Positions 17,004 through 25,422 of a DNA stretch of 64,000 nucleotides are shown piece by piece. Source of the stretch: Oscillospiraceae bacterium (GTDB lineage Bacteria; Bacillota; Clostridia; Oscillospirales; Oscillospiraceae); assembly GCA_015067885.1 (NCBI GenBank), contig SVLO01000009.1, forward strand, positions 16,549 to 80,548, given 5' to 3'. Each line of letters opens with the position of its first letter. The first letter of the stretch is position 1. Below the pieces are notes generated by a model that was not told the origin of the DNA, did not search any database, and saw only the letters and a list, made by a program, of their open reading frames with translations. The translations under genes and the position numbers were made by a program.

Positions 17004-18128
17004 TCAGTTCTTTCGTCGTAATTTATAGCGCAGCCAAGCCAGAAAATACTTTGCGATATATCGCAAACCCACTTGTCCGCTGGCAAACTGCCGCAAAACA
17101 ACGTCTTTGTAGTGCGGCTTGGGAGCGTTCGCTTTTTGGGCTAGGGTCAGGGCGTGCGCCAAAGAGGCTTCCAGCAAGGCCTTCATCGTCTGCATTTGCC
17201 AGGTGCGGATGGCCTGTTCGTCCCGGGCGGGGAGCGGCTGTACCGGGCAATTCAAAAAGGCACGAATCTCCCGAATCATGCGCTCCCGGAAAGGGATGTG
17301 CTTTTCTGCGTTTTGGGGCGGGTTTGCAAAGGAGAACGGAAACTGTCCGGCGGCAATCTGCCGGGGAGTGGCGGTTTCCATCCAGTCCACGTAGGGCTGG
17401 AAGCGCTTGTCGTCCATATCGGGTCGTACCAGAAGGACGGGGACGCCCATGGCCAGGCAGGGCAGGGCACAGTGCAGGCGGCAGGTTACGACGCAGCGGG
17501 CGTTCTGATAGAGGGCCAAAAGTTCCTTTACCTTCGATTCCCGCACGCTCCAGGGCGTTCCCTCCTCGTATTTGGGGATGGAGTGGGTGATTTTTTTCAC
17601 CTGCATACCCTCGGACCTGGCTTGCTTTGTAATCAGGGCCTCGGCCTCCTGCTCAATATCTACGATACAGATGTAGTTACCCGGTTTTTCGGGGATGTTT
17701 CGGGGCAAGGTCAGGGTTAGGCAGCCGGAAAAGAAGGCGGGAATCCCGCGCTCCTCCAGCAGCCTTTGTGTGTCCAGATCCCGGCAGCCGATGGGACCCC
17801 ACTGGTTCAGATAGGTTTGCCCTTCTCCCTCCAAAAATGTGCTTTTCATATACTTGTCATAGTAAAAATAAGACTCTTCGGAGTAGTTGAAGGCGAAAAA
17901 TGTGGGGATGATGTCTTTGCTGGGGGGCCAATTCCATTTTTGGTGCATATACCAGCCGTTCATAATGGCCTTGACCGGCTCGCCGTGGTCGGACGAGAAG
18001 GTGTCCGTATTTTCCCGATCGATGATATAGTCGATTTGGGGCAACAGGCAGGCTGCGGCGTAGCTTTGAATGTCGTCGCCGATGTTTGTGGTATCTTTGT
18101 ATATAACGAGTCCGTACTTGTTATCCAT
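17004..18128 (-). CDS. Polysaccharide pyruvyl transferase-family protein with a shared C-terminal tail
   Basis: A 374-residue protein of the PS_pyruv_trans (WcaK/CsaB-like) family, which adds ketal pyruvate to sugars. Recognisable parts are TTNIGDDIQSYA near residue 12, CRDLDTQRLLEERG near 115 and CVVTCRLHCALPCLAMGVPVLLV near 212-234. The last 34 residues, containing GLRYI and AWLRYKL, match the ends of the next two upstream enzymes although the folds differ. It lies 4 bp before the permease gene and 4 bp after the GT8 gene. Confidence 0.85.
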   Translation of the reverse strand: MDNKYGLVIYKDTTNIGDDIQSYAAACLLPQIDYIIDRENTDTFSSDHGEPVKAIMNGWYMHQKWNWPPSKDIIPTFFAFNYSEESYFYYDKYMKSTFLEGEGQTYLNQWGPIGCRDLDTQRLLEERGIPAFFSGCLTLTLPRNIPEKPGNYICIVDIEQEAEALITKQARSEGMQVKKITHSIPKYEEGTPWSVRESKVKELLALYQNARCVVTCRLHCALPCLAMGVPVLLVRPDMDDKRFQPYVDWMETATPRQIAAGQFPFSFANPPQNAEKHIPFRERMIREIRAFLNCPVQPLPARDEQAIRTWQMQTMKALLEASLAHALTLAQKANAPKPHYKDVVLRQFASGQVGLRYIAKYFLAWLRYKLRRKN

Positions 18129-18132
18129 AGCA

Positions 18133-19140
18133 TTAAGACCTCTTTATTCTGAGCTTATAAGCGAACCACGCCTTGATATAACGCAGAATATATCGAAACC
18201 CGAGCTTTCCGGTCCGGTACATATCCAGCACCGCGGTTTCGGGGCCGGAGGGAACGGCTCTGGCGGCGGGGGTGGCACTGACAGCCGGAACCTCTGCGTT
18301 GAGACGAATCAAGTCGGCGGTCAACTGCTCGCAGTAGGGCGTGGAGCGGATATATTCCATGAAGTATATATACGAGGGGATGAAAAGCTGGGCCCACGGT
18401 TTTCCCTGGTCCAGATAATGGAGAATGTGGAACTGGCCGGGCTGAGCCGCGCCGGATTGAAGGTCGCGCTCAAAATAGCGGTAATAGGTGTTCCAGCCGG
18501 AATCCAAATATTCAATTCGCCCCTTACACACAAAGTTGAGCACGTCCTGATCCATCCACAGAAAGTCCCGTCTGACGGCCAGCGTATCCATACATTTTTT
18601 GCGGATCTCTTCCTGCCGGAACAGCTTCGCGTTGATTAGCAGGACTCCGGCGTTGATGTATTGTTCCGGCTCCATACCAAGGGTTTTTCGCAAATAGGCC
18701 CGCTTGCTTTTGTTTTCCTCCGGAGTGTTTCGGAACACAACAACGCCGCCCAAAATGTTGTTTCCCATATCAAGTTCAAGCAGACGGGCAAGGTCCGTAT
18801 TTACGATGATGTCGCAATCCAAATAGACTATGGTGTCGTACTGGGGCAGGACTTCGCCGATATACAGCCGCAGATAAGTGGTGATGGAAATGCGCCCGCG
18901 GGCGTAGAGGACGTCTTTGTCCATAAGCGCGGTGACGGAAATGCATTGAATGGAAACGTTCGCCTTGGCCTGGGAACAGAGCTTTGCAATGTTTTTCTCG
19001 CTCAAACTATCGTAGAACACGTAAATGTCATAGAAATTGTCCGGAGAGCTTTGCGCAATGATGGACGCAATTGCCACGCTGCAATAGGGAGCGAACTTAT
19101 CGTCTGTGGCCAGCACAGCGGGTATCGTTTTTTGATACAT
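18133..19140 (-). CDS. Glycosyltransferase family 8 with a shared C-terminal tail
   Basis: A 335-residue GT-A enzyme of family GT8 (general stress/LPS galactosyl- or glucosyltransferase group). VYLDCDIIVNTDL carries the metal-binding DxD, and YINAGVLLIN is the conserved acceptor-side strand; a late His (FHILHY) is also typical. It likely transfers a hexose with retention. The last 34 residues (LGFRYI, AWFAYKL) repeat the tail seen in its two neighbours. The ribosome binding site is GAGGAG, and the gap to the upstream GT2 stop codon is one base. Confidence 0.92.
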   Translation of the reverse strand: MYQKTIPAVLATDDKFAPYCSVAIASIIAQSSPDNFYDIYVFYDSLSEKNIAKLCSQAKANVSIQCISVTALMDKDVLYARGRISITTYLRLYIGEVLPQYDTIVYLDCDIIVNTDLARLLELDMGNNILGGVVVFRNTPEENKSKRAYLRKTLGMEPEQYINAGVLLINAKLFRQEEIRKKCMDTLAVRRDFLWMDQDVLNFVCKGRIEYLDSGWNTYYRYFERDLQSGAAQPGQFHILHYLDQGKPWAQLFIPSYIYFMEYIRSTPYCEQLTADLIRLNAEVPAVSATPAARAVPSGPETAVLDMYRTGKLGFRYILRYIKAWFAYKLRIKRS

Positions 19141-19141
19141 A

Positions 19142-20197
19142 TTATGGTCTCCTCTTGAGTTTGTATGTCAGCCACGCCCGGCTGCAGTTCAGCAGGCAGC
19201 GCAGTCCGTGCCTGCCGGCGGCAAATTGCCGCACAACATCGGTGTTGGCGACAGGGGTTGAGCCGGATCGGCGCATCAGCGCGTCTGCGATGCGCTGGCC
19301 GCCCCAATGCTTGACTAGGCAATTCATTCCGGCGTCTTTTTCCTCTGCTTTCAGACCGAAAAACACGTCGATACAGTATTGAATCAGTCGATTTTCAATG
19401 GCGCGAAATTCCTGAATATACTCCTGAAAGATACCGTTGCGCTCCAAAAATTCTTGGATGGTTTGGATGACGCCTTCTTGGTCGCAGTACCGGTCAAAGC
19501 GTGCCAAACTTGTGCTGGGAGAACCGCTTACGCCCACGCCGTAGTTGTAGTGGTACAGCTTGTCCTCGATACCGACGAAGAGGGTTGCGTTGCAAGCCAA
19601 AATGAAAAAAGCGCAGGCATCCTCGGCCATAGTGCAATACTGATCCGGGATCTCCGAATAGCTCTGTTTGCACAGTGCGGCCCTGTAAAACTTGTTCCAG
19701 ATATTGTGGGTGCAGGTACGCGGGATAAAACAGCTTCTGGCAATCTCGCGGCCGGTCAGCCGGTCGGCGTGCATGCTGTACCGCCGCTCCAACTGCGTGC
19801 GGATGCTGCCGACATCGCCGTCCACGATGACACCGAAGGCAATGATATCCGCACCGGTCTGTTCCATGTTTCGGTACAGGACTTCGCAGGCGTTGGGTTC
19901 AATGTGGTCGTCGGAGTCCACGAACAGGATGGCCTCGCCGGTGGCCTGCATAACGCCGTCCTTTCGGGCTTGCAGCAAACCCTTGTTTTTTTCGTGTTTG
20001 AGTATACGGATGCGGCTGTCCTTCCGGCAATACTCGTCCAAAATCGTTAAACTGCCGTCGGTAGAGCCGTCATCCACGCAGATGATTTCGATTTCGGGCA
20101 GCGTTTGGGCCAAAATACTGTCCAGGCAATGGGCCAAATACGGCTCTACGTTGTATACCGGGATGACCACGGATACTTTTGGGGGTGTTGTGTTCAT
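19142..20197 (-). CDS. Glycosyltransferase family 2 with a shared C-terminal tail
   Basis: A 351-residue GT-A enzyme. The N-terminal domain has VVIPVYNVEPYL, CVDDGSTDGS and the metal-binding FVDSDDHIE near residue 95. The middle resembles poly-alpha-linked GT2 enzymes of capsule loci. The C-terminus (about 320-351, GLRCLL and AWLTYKL) is the third copy of the tail motif, here with cysteines replacing two aromatic positions. It starts at ATG 20197 after GAGGTA and is followed one base after its stop by GT8. Confidence 0.92.
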   Translation of the reverse strand: MNTTPPKVSVVIPVYNVEPYLAHCLDSILAQTLPEIEIICVDDGSTDGSLTILDEYCRKDSRIRILKHEKNKGLLQARKDGVMQATGEAILFVDSDDHIEPNACEVLYRNMEQTGADIIAFGVIVDGDVGSIRTQLERRYSMHADRLTGREIARSCFIPRTCTHNIWNKFYRAALCKQSYSEIPDQYCTMAEDACAFFILACNATLFVGIEDKLYHYNYGVGVSGSPSTSLARFDRYCDQEGVIQTIQEFLERNGIFQEYIQEFRAIENRLIQYCIDVFFGLKAEEKDAGMNCLVKHWGGQRIADALMRRSGSTPVANTDVVRQFAAGRHGLRCLLNCSRAWLTYKLKRRP

Positions 20198-20230
20198 AAT
20201 TCTACCTCATCTCAAGGGGGCGTGCGCTGA

Positions 20231-21232
20231 TTACAGCACCCTGCCATTCTTGCATTTATACAGCCAGCCGATGAATCCGGCGGCGGCGAAGGCCCACCAG
20301 GTCGCGTAGGGGGTCAGGCGCAGGACCAGCCGGCCGGCCAGGCCGAGGCCGGTGTGGGCCAGGGCATCCCGCAGGCGGGGTCTGGCAAAGGCGGCGATGT
20401 CCCGGAGTTGCTCCCGGTACTCCGCTCGCATGGCTTTTGGGGAGGAATAATAGCCGCTCCAGATGTGGGCGGCGGAGGCGAGGCACTGTGCCTCCAGCAG
20501 GGGGCGGAACTGGGGCCAGTCGGCGGCCATTTCGTCGTACCGCTGCCGCGCGGCCAGGAAAAAGTTGATGCGGTTGGCGATGGAGGCGTCGGCAAGGATG
20601 CTGCCCTGCCGCTGCAGATAGTGGTACTTCGCCTCCGGCAGCAGTACCGTCCGGCGTGCCGCCATAAACAGGCGGTGGACCACCGCGATGTCCTCGAAGG
20701 TCTTGCCCACGGGGAAGCGGACGGCGTCGAACAGCTCCCGCTTCCACAGCTTGTCCCAGACGAAGTTGTGCAGGACCTTGTCCTCCAGCAGGTGCCGCAG
20801 GGCCGCCTCCCGCTCCATGACCTCCGACCGGGGCCAGCCCTTGGGCTCGGAGCGGTTGGGGAATTCTTCAAAGCGCCCGCAGAAGGCAATGTCGGCGTCG
20901 GCGCGCTGCAGATTGGTCAGCAGGTATTCGAACATATCCGGCTCCACCCAGTCGTCGCTGTCCACAAAGCCGAAATAGTCGCCGGTGGCAACGTCCAAGG
21001 CGGCGTTGCGGGCGGCGGACAGGCCGCCGTTTTGCCGGTGGATGACGAGGATGCGCCCGTCCCGGGCGGCGTACTCGTCGCAGATGGCGGGGCAGTTGTC
21101 CGGGGAGCCGTCGTCCACCAGGATGATTTCTAAATTTCGGTAGGTCTGATTGACGATGCTGTCCAAACACTTGCGCAGGTACGGCTCCACCTTATAGACC
21201 GGGACGATGATCGAAATTTTTGGGGTTTCCAT
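20231..21232 (-). CDS. Glycosyltransferase family 2
   Basis: A 333-residue GT-A enzyme with IIVPVYKVEPYL, LVDDGSPDNCP and FVDSDDWVEPD. Unlike its downstream neighbours it ends in a hydrophobic stretch (YATWWAFAAAGFIGWLY), which may anchor it to the membrane. Three starts cluster here. ATG 21232 is preferred because AGAGGG is 8 bp away, whereas ATG 21238 overlaps the upstream stop codon with only 2 bp to that site. It is co-transcribed with the GT4 gene upstream. Confidence 0.9.
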   Translation of the reverse strand: METPKISIIVPVYKVEPYLRKCLDSIVNQTYRNLEIILVDDGSPDNCPAICDEYAARDGRILVIHRQNGGLSAARNAALDVATGDYFGFVDSDDWVEPDMFEYLLTNLQRADADIAFCGRFEEFPNRSEPKGWPRSEVMEREAALRHLLEDKVLHNFVWDKLWKRELFDAVRFPVGKTFEDIAVVHRLFMAARRTVLLPEAKYHYLQRQGSILADASIANRINFFLAARQRYDEMAADWPQFRPLLEAQCLASAAHIWSGYYSSPKAMRAEYREQLRDIAAFARPRLRDALAHTGLGLAGRLVLRLTPYATWWAFAAAGFIGWLYKCKNGRVL

Positions 21233-21237
21233 ATACA

Positions 21238-22350
21238 TCACCCTCTGAATGTGGTTTCCACCGTGGACGCAACGCAGGCAACGTCAAACCCGGCCCGGGC
21301 CACGGCCTCGTGTGCGGATTGACGTTCGCCGCTTGTGCAATTCAGCAGGGCGGCGGCCCATTCCGCGGCCCCGGCGGACAGGGGCAGTTGCTGAACGTTG
21401 GGGGTAATAAAGGCTTGATTGGTAATATGCTCGGAGCAAACGATGGGCAGGCCGGCGGCCTGGGCCTCCACCGCCACTACGGGCAGCCCCTCGAACCGAC
21501 TGGGGAAGGCAAGAACGTCCATTGCCCAGAACAGCCGCTCCACCTGATTGGTGGTGCCGTAGAAGATCACCCGGTCCGCGATGCCGAGGGCCTTTGCCTT
21601 TTCTTCCAGGGCGGGGCGGTCCTCCCCCTCGCCCACCAGCAGCAGGCGGCAATCGGGGCGAAGCTTAATTGCCTCGGCCATCACGTCCAGCAGGAAGGCT
21701 TGGTTTTTCTGATAGCACAGCCGACCCACACTGCCCATAACGAACTGATCGGCAAGGCCCAGCTCCTGCCGCGCGGCGTCCCGGGCGGCGGGGTCGAACC
21801 GGAACCGCCCGGTGTCGATCCCGTTGGGGATGAAGGTGTAACCCCGGGCCTGCAGCAGGCGGGCGGGGAACATGAACTCCGCAGCCCTCTGGGAACAGGC
21901 CCAAAGGGCGGTGGCGTCCCCGGTGTAGCGCCGGGCATACCGGCGGTGGAGCCACAGCTTGAGGGGGCGGGTGAGGCTTTGGCGCAGGTCGGTGTTGTGG
22001 CTGTGGGCGATGCGGACCGGCACCCCGGCCTGTTTGGCCAGGTGGGCGTAATACAGGGACATACCCTGAAAGATGTTCAGATGCACCACGTCGTATTGCC
22101 GCTGCTGCAGCAGGGCGCGGAACATACGATGGTTGGCGGCCAGGTCGTTTTGCTTGCCGGAAAGCTGGTAAAACCGCACGCCGCAGTCCTGCAGCGGTTG
22201 GGTGAACACGCTGGAGTCCAACCGGGCGGCCACTAAATCCACCTCCAAACCGGACAGGTCGGCGCGGCGCAGCACGTTGCACAGGAAGGACTCAATCCCG
22301 CCGGACTCCCAGCGTTCACAGAACACGCAAATTCGTTTTGTCGCTTTCAT
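21238..22350 (-). CDS. Glycosyltransferase family 4 (GT-B fold)
   Basis: A 370-residue glycosyltransferase. The N-terminal half has WESGGIESFL and HSHNTDLRQSL, typical of capsule GT4 enzymes. The Glycos_transf_1 half has VGRLCYQKNQ near 210, LLLVGEGEDRPALEEKA and PSRFEGLPVVAVEAQAAGLP near 290. The ATG at 22350 follows GGAGG; the upstream ATG at 22362 overlaps that site. It is the first gene of the seven-gene minus-strand polysaccharide operon and has a clear promoter. Confidence 0.93.
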   Translation of the reverse strand: MKATKRICVFCERWESGGIESFLCNVLRRADLSGLEVDLVAARLDSSVFTQPLQDCGVRFYQLSGKQNDLAANHRMFRALLQQRQYDVVHLNIFQGMSLYYAHLAKQAGVPVRIAHSHNTDLRQSLTRPLKLWLHRRYARRYTGDATALWACSQRAAEFMFPARLLQARGYTFIPNGIDTGRFRFDPAARDAARQELGLADQFVMGSVGRLCYQKNQAFLLDVMAEAIKLRPDCRLLLVGEGEDRPALEEKAKALGIADRVIFYGTTNQVERLFWAMDVLAFPSRFEGLPVVAVEAQAAGLPIVCSEHITNQAFITPNVQQLPLSAGAAEWAAALLNCTSGERQSAHEAVARAGFDVACVASTVETTFRG

Positions 22351-22414
22351 AGGCGCCTCCATTCAACGGCGGGTGGCGAGGTGGCGGAGAGGAACGCGCT
22401 TTCATACAAATTAA

Positions 22415-22443
22415 ATTCTACCACAAACAGGCCGTAATTGCAA
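22415..22443 (-). promoter_or_regulatory. Sigma-A promoter of the minus-strand polysaccharide operon
   Basis: On the minus strand: TTGCAA (22443-22438), a 17-bp spacer and TAGAAT (22420-22415), about 65 bp before the first start codon. No other promoter is obvious before 15480, and gene gaps are short, so one transcript likely covers seven genes. Confidence 0.75.
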
Positions 22444-22485
22444 CAACTGCGCCCCATTCTTGTTGGGGCGCGGTCGTTCTGCGTG

Positions 22486-23418
22486 TCAGGGGAACCGCCG
22501 CTGGATGTTCTTCAGCAGCTCGTTGGCCAGCAGGGAACGCACGGTGTTCTCCCGCTGGATGTAGCCGAACTCTGCCTGGATGGTACCTTCGGCAAAGGGG
22601 ATGAAGCGCACGTCGGAATAGAATCCCTCCGGGGCGTAGGGGACGTCCACGTAGGCGCCGATGGCGTAGCCGTCCACAAGGCCCAGCATATTGCGCAGCA
22701 CGTTGAAGTTGTTGACGGTGATCTCGTGCCGGGGGGTCAGGTGGATGCCCCGGGTGATGTGCAGGTAGTCGGTGATAGTCTGGGTATTGAACTCCCGGCC
22801 CGCCAGGCGCAGGAAGGGCAGGGAGCGGATCTTGTCGAAATCCACCTGGGTATCCCCGGCGGAGAAGCGGGGGTTGGAGGCACCCACGTAGATACCGGTG
22901 CGCATTTGGCCGATGGTGTGATACTCCAGCTTGCGCAGGGCCAACTGCCGCATGAGGACGGACTTGGTGAAGTGGTACACGGTGCAAAAACCGATCTCCG
23001 CCCGGCTTTGGGCCACGTGGTCCAGCAGCTTGATACCGGCGGAGTCCAGCAGGTTGATCTTGACGAAGTTGGGGTCGTACCGCTGCAGCAGACGGGCCAC
23101 CTCCATCTCCACCACCCGGTGGCTGACCGACACTAAATTCAGCTCCAGCGGCACCCGGTTGTTGTCCACCCGGCAGGCGGCGGTCATGGCGTCCACCTGC
23201 TGCAAAATCTCCCGGGCGCGGTCCACGAACTCCGCCCCGGCGGCGGTCAGGGTCATGCCGGTGCTGCTGCGGTGGAAGAGCTTGGCGTTCAGCTCCTCCT
23301 CCGCCCGCTTGATGGACAGGGACAGGTTGGGCTGGGACACGAAGAGGTTGGCTGCGGCCTGGGACAGGGTGCCGGTGTCGGCCACCTCGATGATTTGCTC
23401 CAACTGGGAAAGATTCAT
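22486..23418 (-). CDS. LysR-family transcriptional regulator
   Basis: A 310-residue LysR regulator. The winged helix-turn-helix is at residues 3-62 (LSQAAANLFVSQPNLSLSIK), and a type-2 periplasmic-binding-like effector domain follows (about 90-300). LysR regulators usually act on the divergent operon; here that is the CoA-transferase/thiolase cluster starting at 23707. The ATG at 23418 follows AGGAGGGG; a frame reaching 24009 overlaps the CoA-transferase gene and is not credible. The effector may be a substrate or CoA ester of the cluster. Confidence 0.93.
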   Translation of the reverse strand: MNLSQLEQIIEVADTGTLSQAAANLFVSQPNLSLSIKRAEEELNAKLFHRSSTGMTLTAAGAEFVDRAREILQQVDAMTAACRVDNNRVPLELNLVSVSHRVVEMEVARLLQRYDPNFVKINLLDSAGIKLLDHVAQSRAEIGFCTVYHFTKSVLMRQLALRKLEYHTIGQMRTGIYVGASNPRFSAGDTQVDFDKIRSLPFLRLAGREFNTQTITDYLHITRGIHLTPRHEITVNNFNVLRNMLGLVDGYAIGAYVDVPYAPEGFYSDVRFIPFAEGTIQAEFGYIQRENTVRSLLANELLKNIQRRFP

Positions 23419-23474
23419 GGGAACCCCTCCTGACATAATATTAAAAAAACAAATAGTTCGGTCGGGTCGGCACC

Positions 23475-23503
23475 AGTTTAGCACGAAAAAAGCAGATGCG
23501 CAA
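23475..23503 (-). promoter_or_regulatory. Probable promoter of the LysR gene
   Basis: On the minus strand: TTGCGC (23503-23498), a 17-bp spacer and TAAACT (23480-23475). Confidence 0.5.
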
Positions 23504-23559
23504 GGGGAAAATAAAAGACGTGGACTCGTTGTTGCGCCTGGAAAAATAAGAATACGCCG

Positions 23560-23615
23560 CCGGATGGGGCGGGAAAGGGCCGCGCTATAAGTTTTGTTAA
23601 TGACACCCCATCCGG
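23560..23615. promoter_or_regulatory. 10-bp inverted repeat between LysR and the CoA-transferase operon
   Basis: CCGGATGGGG (23560-23569) and its exact inverse CCCCATCCGG (23606-23615) lie 36 bp apart in the divergent spacer. It is a candidate LysR operator pair or a DNA-loop site; a stable RNA hairpin is less likely given the spacing. Confidence 0.5.
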
Positions 23616-23706
23616 ATTTGGCAATGGTTGGGGGAGAGCGGGTGTGATAAGGTGTATTCGTAATATCCCGCAGTCTGTCGACCGCGGAGAAAATGAGGTG
23701 CGAACG

Positions 23707-24918
23707 ATGGGAAAACCTCTGGAAGGTATTAAGGTAGTGGAGCTGGCCACCTACGTGGCGGCCCCCACAGTGTGCAGAATGATGGCCGACCTGGGCGCCG
23801 ATGTGGTGAAGATCGAGGGTCGGGGCGGTGACGCCTGGCGCATGACGGCCATGGGCATGACCAACTCGCCGGCGGACGAAAACCCGGCCTTTGACGTGTT
23901 CAACGCGGGCAAGCAGTCCATCTGCCTGAATTTGAAGGACCCCAAGGGCAAAGAGGTCTTTTTCAAGCTGCTGGAGCAGGCTGACGTGCTGGTGACTAAC
24001 ACCCGGCACCAGTCCCTGGTGAAGCTGGGGGTGGACTACGAGTCCATCAAGGACCGCTTCCCCCGGCTGATCTATGCCACCCTCACCGGCTACGGCTACG
24101 AGGGTCCCGACTGCGACGCCCCCGGCTTTGACAACGTAGCCTTTTGGTCCCGGTCGGGCATTTTGGCATCCCTGCTGGTGGACGCTCCGGGCAACTATCC
24201 CCTGAACACCCGGGGGGCAATGGGGGACGTGACCTCCGGTTCCATCCTGTTTGGCGGCGTGATGACCGCCCTGTATCAGCGGGAACGGACGGGTAAGGGC
24301 GACTTTGTCACCATGTCCCTCTACAACGCCGGCATTTGGGTGTCCGGCGGCTGCATGATGATGGCGGAGAAGCCCTACAGCTACCCCTTCCCGGCCCCCC
24401 GCTTCGGCAACAGCAACCCCATGAACCTGCCCTACCGCTGTGCCGACGGGCAGTGGATGCGCTGCACCATCTTTGAGTATGAGCGCTACGCGGACAAGCT
24501 ATTTGCCGCCATGGGCATTGCCGACGACATCGCCGCCCTGGGCATTACCGATATGAACAGCCTGACGGCCCTGTCGGACCGGGCCGGCCCCCTGCTGGAG
24601 CGGGCCTTTGCCACCCGGACGGCGGAGGAATGGCTGGAGAAATTCAAGGTGCTGGACATCGTGTGCGGCAAGCTGAACCTCTACGCCGATGTGTTTGAGG
24701 ACGAGCAGGCCCTGGCCAACGAGTACATTCAGTCCTACCATTGTTTGAACGGCGCCGAACGGATGATCACCACCGCCCCGGTCCGGCTGGGTTCTCAGGG
24801 GGCGCTGAAGGTGGGCCAGCCCTTCGCCCCCGGTCAGCACGGGGAGGAGATCTTGCGCGCTTTGGGATACTCCGACGAGGACGTGGCCGGAATGAAGACC
24901 TCCGGCGCACTGTTCTGA
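23707..24918 (+). CDS. Family III CoA-transferase (CaiB/BaiF type)
   Basis: A 403-residue CoA-transferase that moves CoA from a donor thioester to a carboxylic acid through an aspartyl-CoA intermediate. The N-terminal GIKVVELATYVAAP segment is typical, and the catalytic Asp is probably D174 in RGAMGDVTSG. The sequence resembles clostridial 2-hydroxyacid/enoyl CoA-transferases of the FldA/HadA kind, but no dehydratase genes (HadBC-like) follow, so the substrate differs or is unknown. The ATG at 23707 follows GAGGTG. It heads an operon with MaoC, thiolase and SDR genes. Confidence 0.9.
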   Translation: MGKPLEGIKVVELATYVAAPTVCRMMADLGADVVKIEGRGGDAWRMTAMGMTNSPADENPAFDVFNAGKQSICLNLKDPKGKEVFFKLLEQADVLVTNTRHQSLVKLGVDYESIKDRFPRLIYATLTGYGYEGPDCDAPGFDNVAFWSRSGILASLLVDAPGNYPLNTRGAMGDVTSGSILFGGVMTALYQRERTGKGDFVTMSLYNAGIWVSGGCMMMAEKPYSYPFPAPRFGNSNPMNLPYRCADGQWMRCTIFEYERYADKLFAAMGIADDIAALGITDMNSLTALSDRAGPLLERAFATRTAEEWLEKFKVLDIVCGKLNLYADVFEDEQALANEYIQSYHCLNGAERMITTAPVRLGSQGALKVGQPFAPGQHGEEILRALGYSDEDVAGMKTSGALF

Positions 24919-24930
24919 GGGGGCGCGAGC

Positions 24931-25422
24931 ATGACGGATTATCAAACCAAAAGCCTGTGCTTTGACGACATTGAAAAGGGGCAGGAGTACCTGACCGCCA
25001 GCCGTATGGTCACCGGGCAGGACGTGCTGGACTTCGCCCGGCTCACCGGCGACCACAACCGCCTGCATACCGACCCGGAGTACGCCAAAGGCACCGCCTT
25101 CGGCGCACCCATTGCCCACGGCCTGCTGACCCTGTCGGTGGCCAACGGCCTTTATATGCAGCTTGGCCTGTTTGAAAAGTACACCGTGGCCAATCTGGGC
25201 ATCGAGAGCTGGAACTTCAAAAAGCCGGTGTTTTTCGGGGACAGCCTGCACGTTCATTTGCAGTTGGAGGGCAAGCGGCAGACCTCCGACCCCCGGCGGG
25301 GCGTGATCCGCTGGAAGGTGACAGTGGTCAATCAAAAGGGACAGTCGGTGGCCGAGGGCATTTGGAACAAGATGTTTCTGACCCGGGCGGCCATCGGACA
25401 GAGCGAGGAGGAGAACGGATGA
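24931..25422 (+). CDS. MaoC-family enoyl-CoA hydratase/dehydratase
   Basis: A 163-residue hot-dog-fold protein. The hydratase motif FARLTGDHNRLHTDPEYA near residues 32-49 holds the catalytic Asp and His, and GAPIAHG follows. Single-domain MaoC hydratases normally make or use (R)-3-hydroxyacyl-CoA. The stop codon overlaps the thiolase start (ATGA), so the two are translationally coupled. With the CoA-transferase, thiolase and SDR it completes most of a beta-oxidation-like cycle. Confidence 0.92.
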   Translation: MTDYQTKSLCFDDIEKGQEYLTASRMVTGQDVLDFARLTGDHNRLHTDPEYAKGTAFGAPIAHGLLTLSVANGLYMQLGLFEKYTVANLGIESWNFKKPVFFGDSLHVHLQLEGKRQTSDPRRGVIRWKVTVVNQKGQSVAEGIWNKMFLTRAAIGQSEEENG

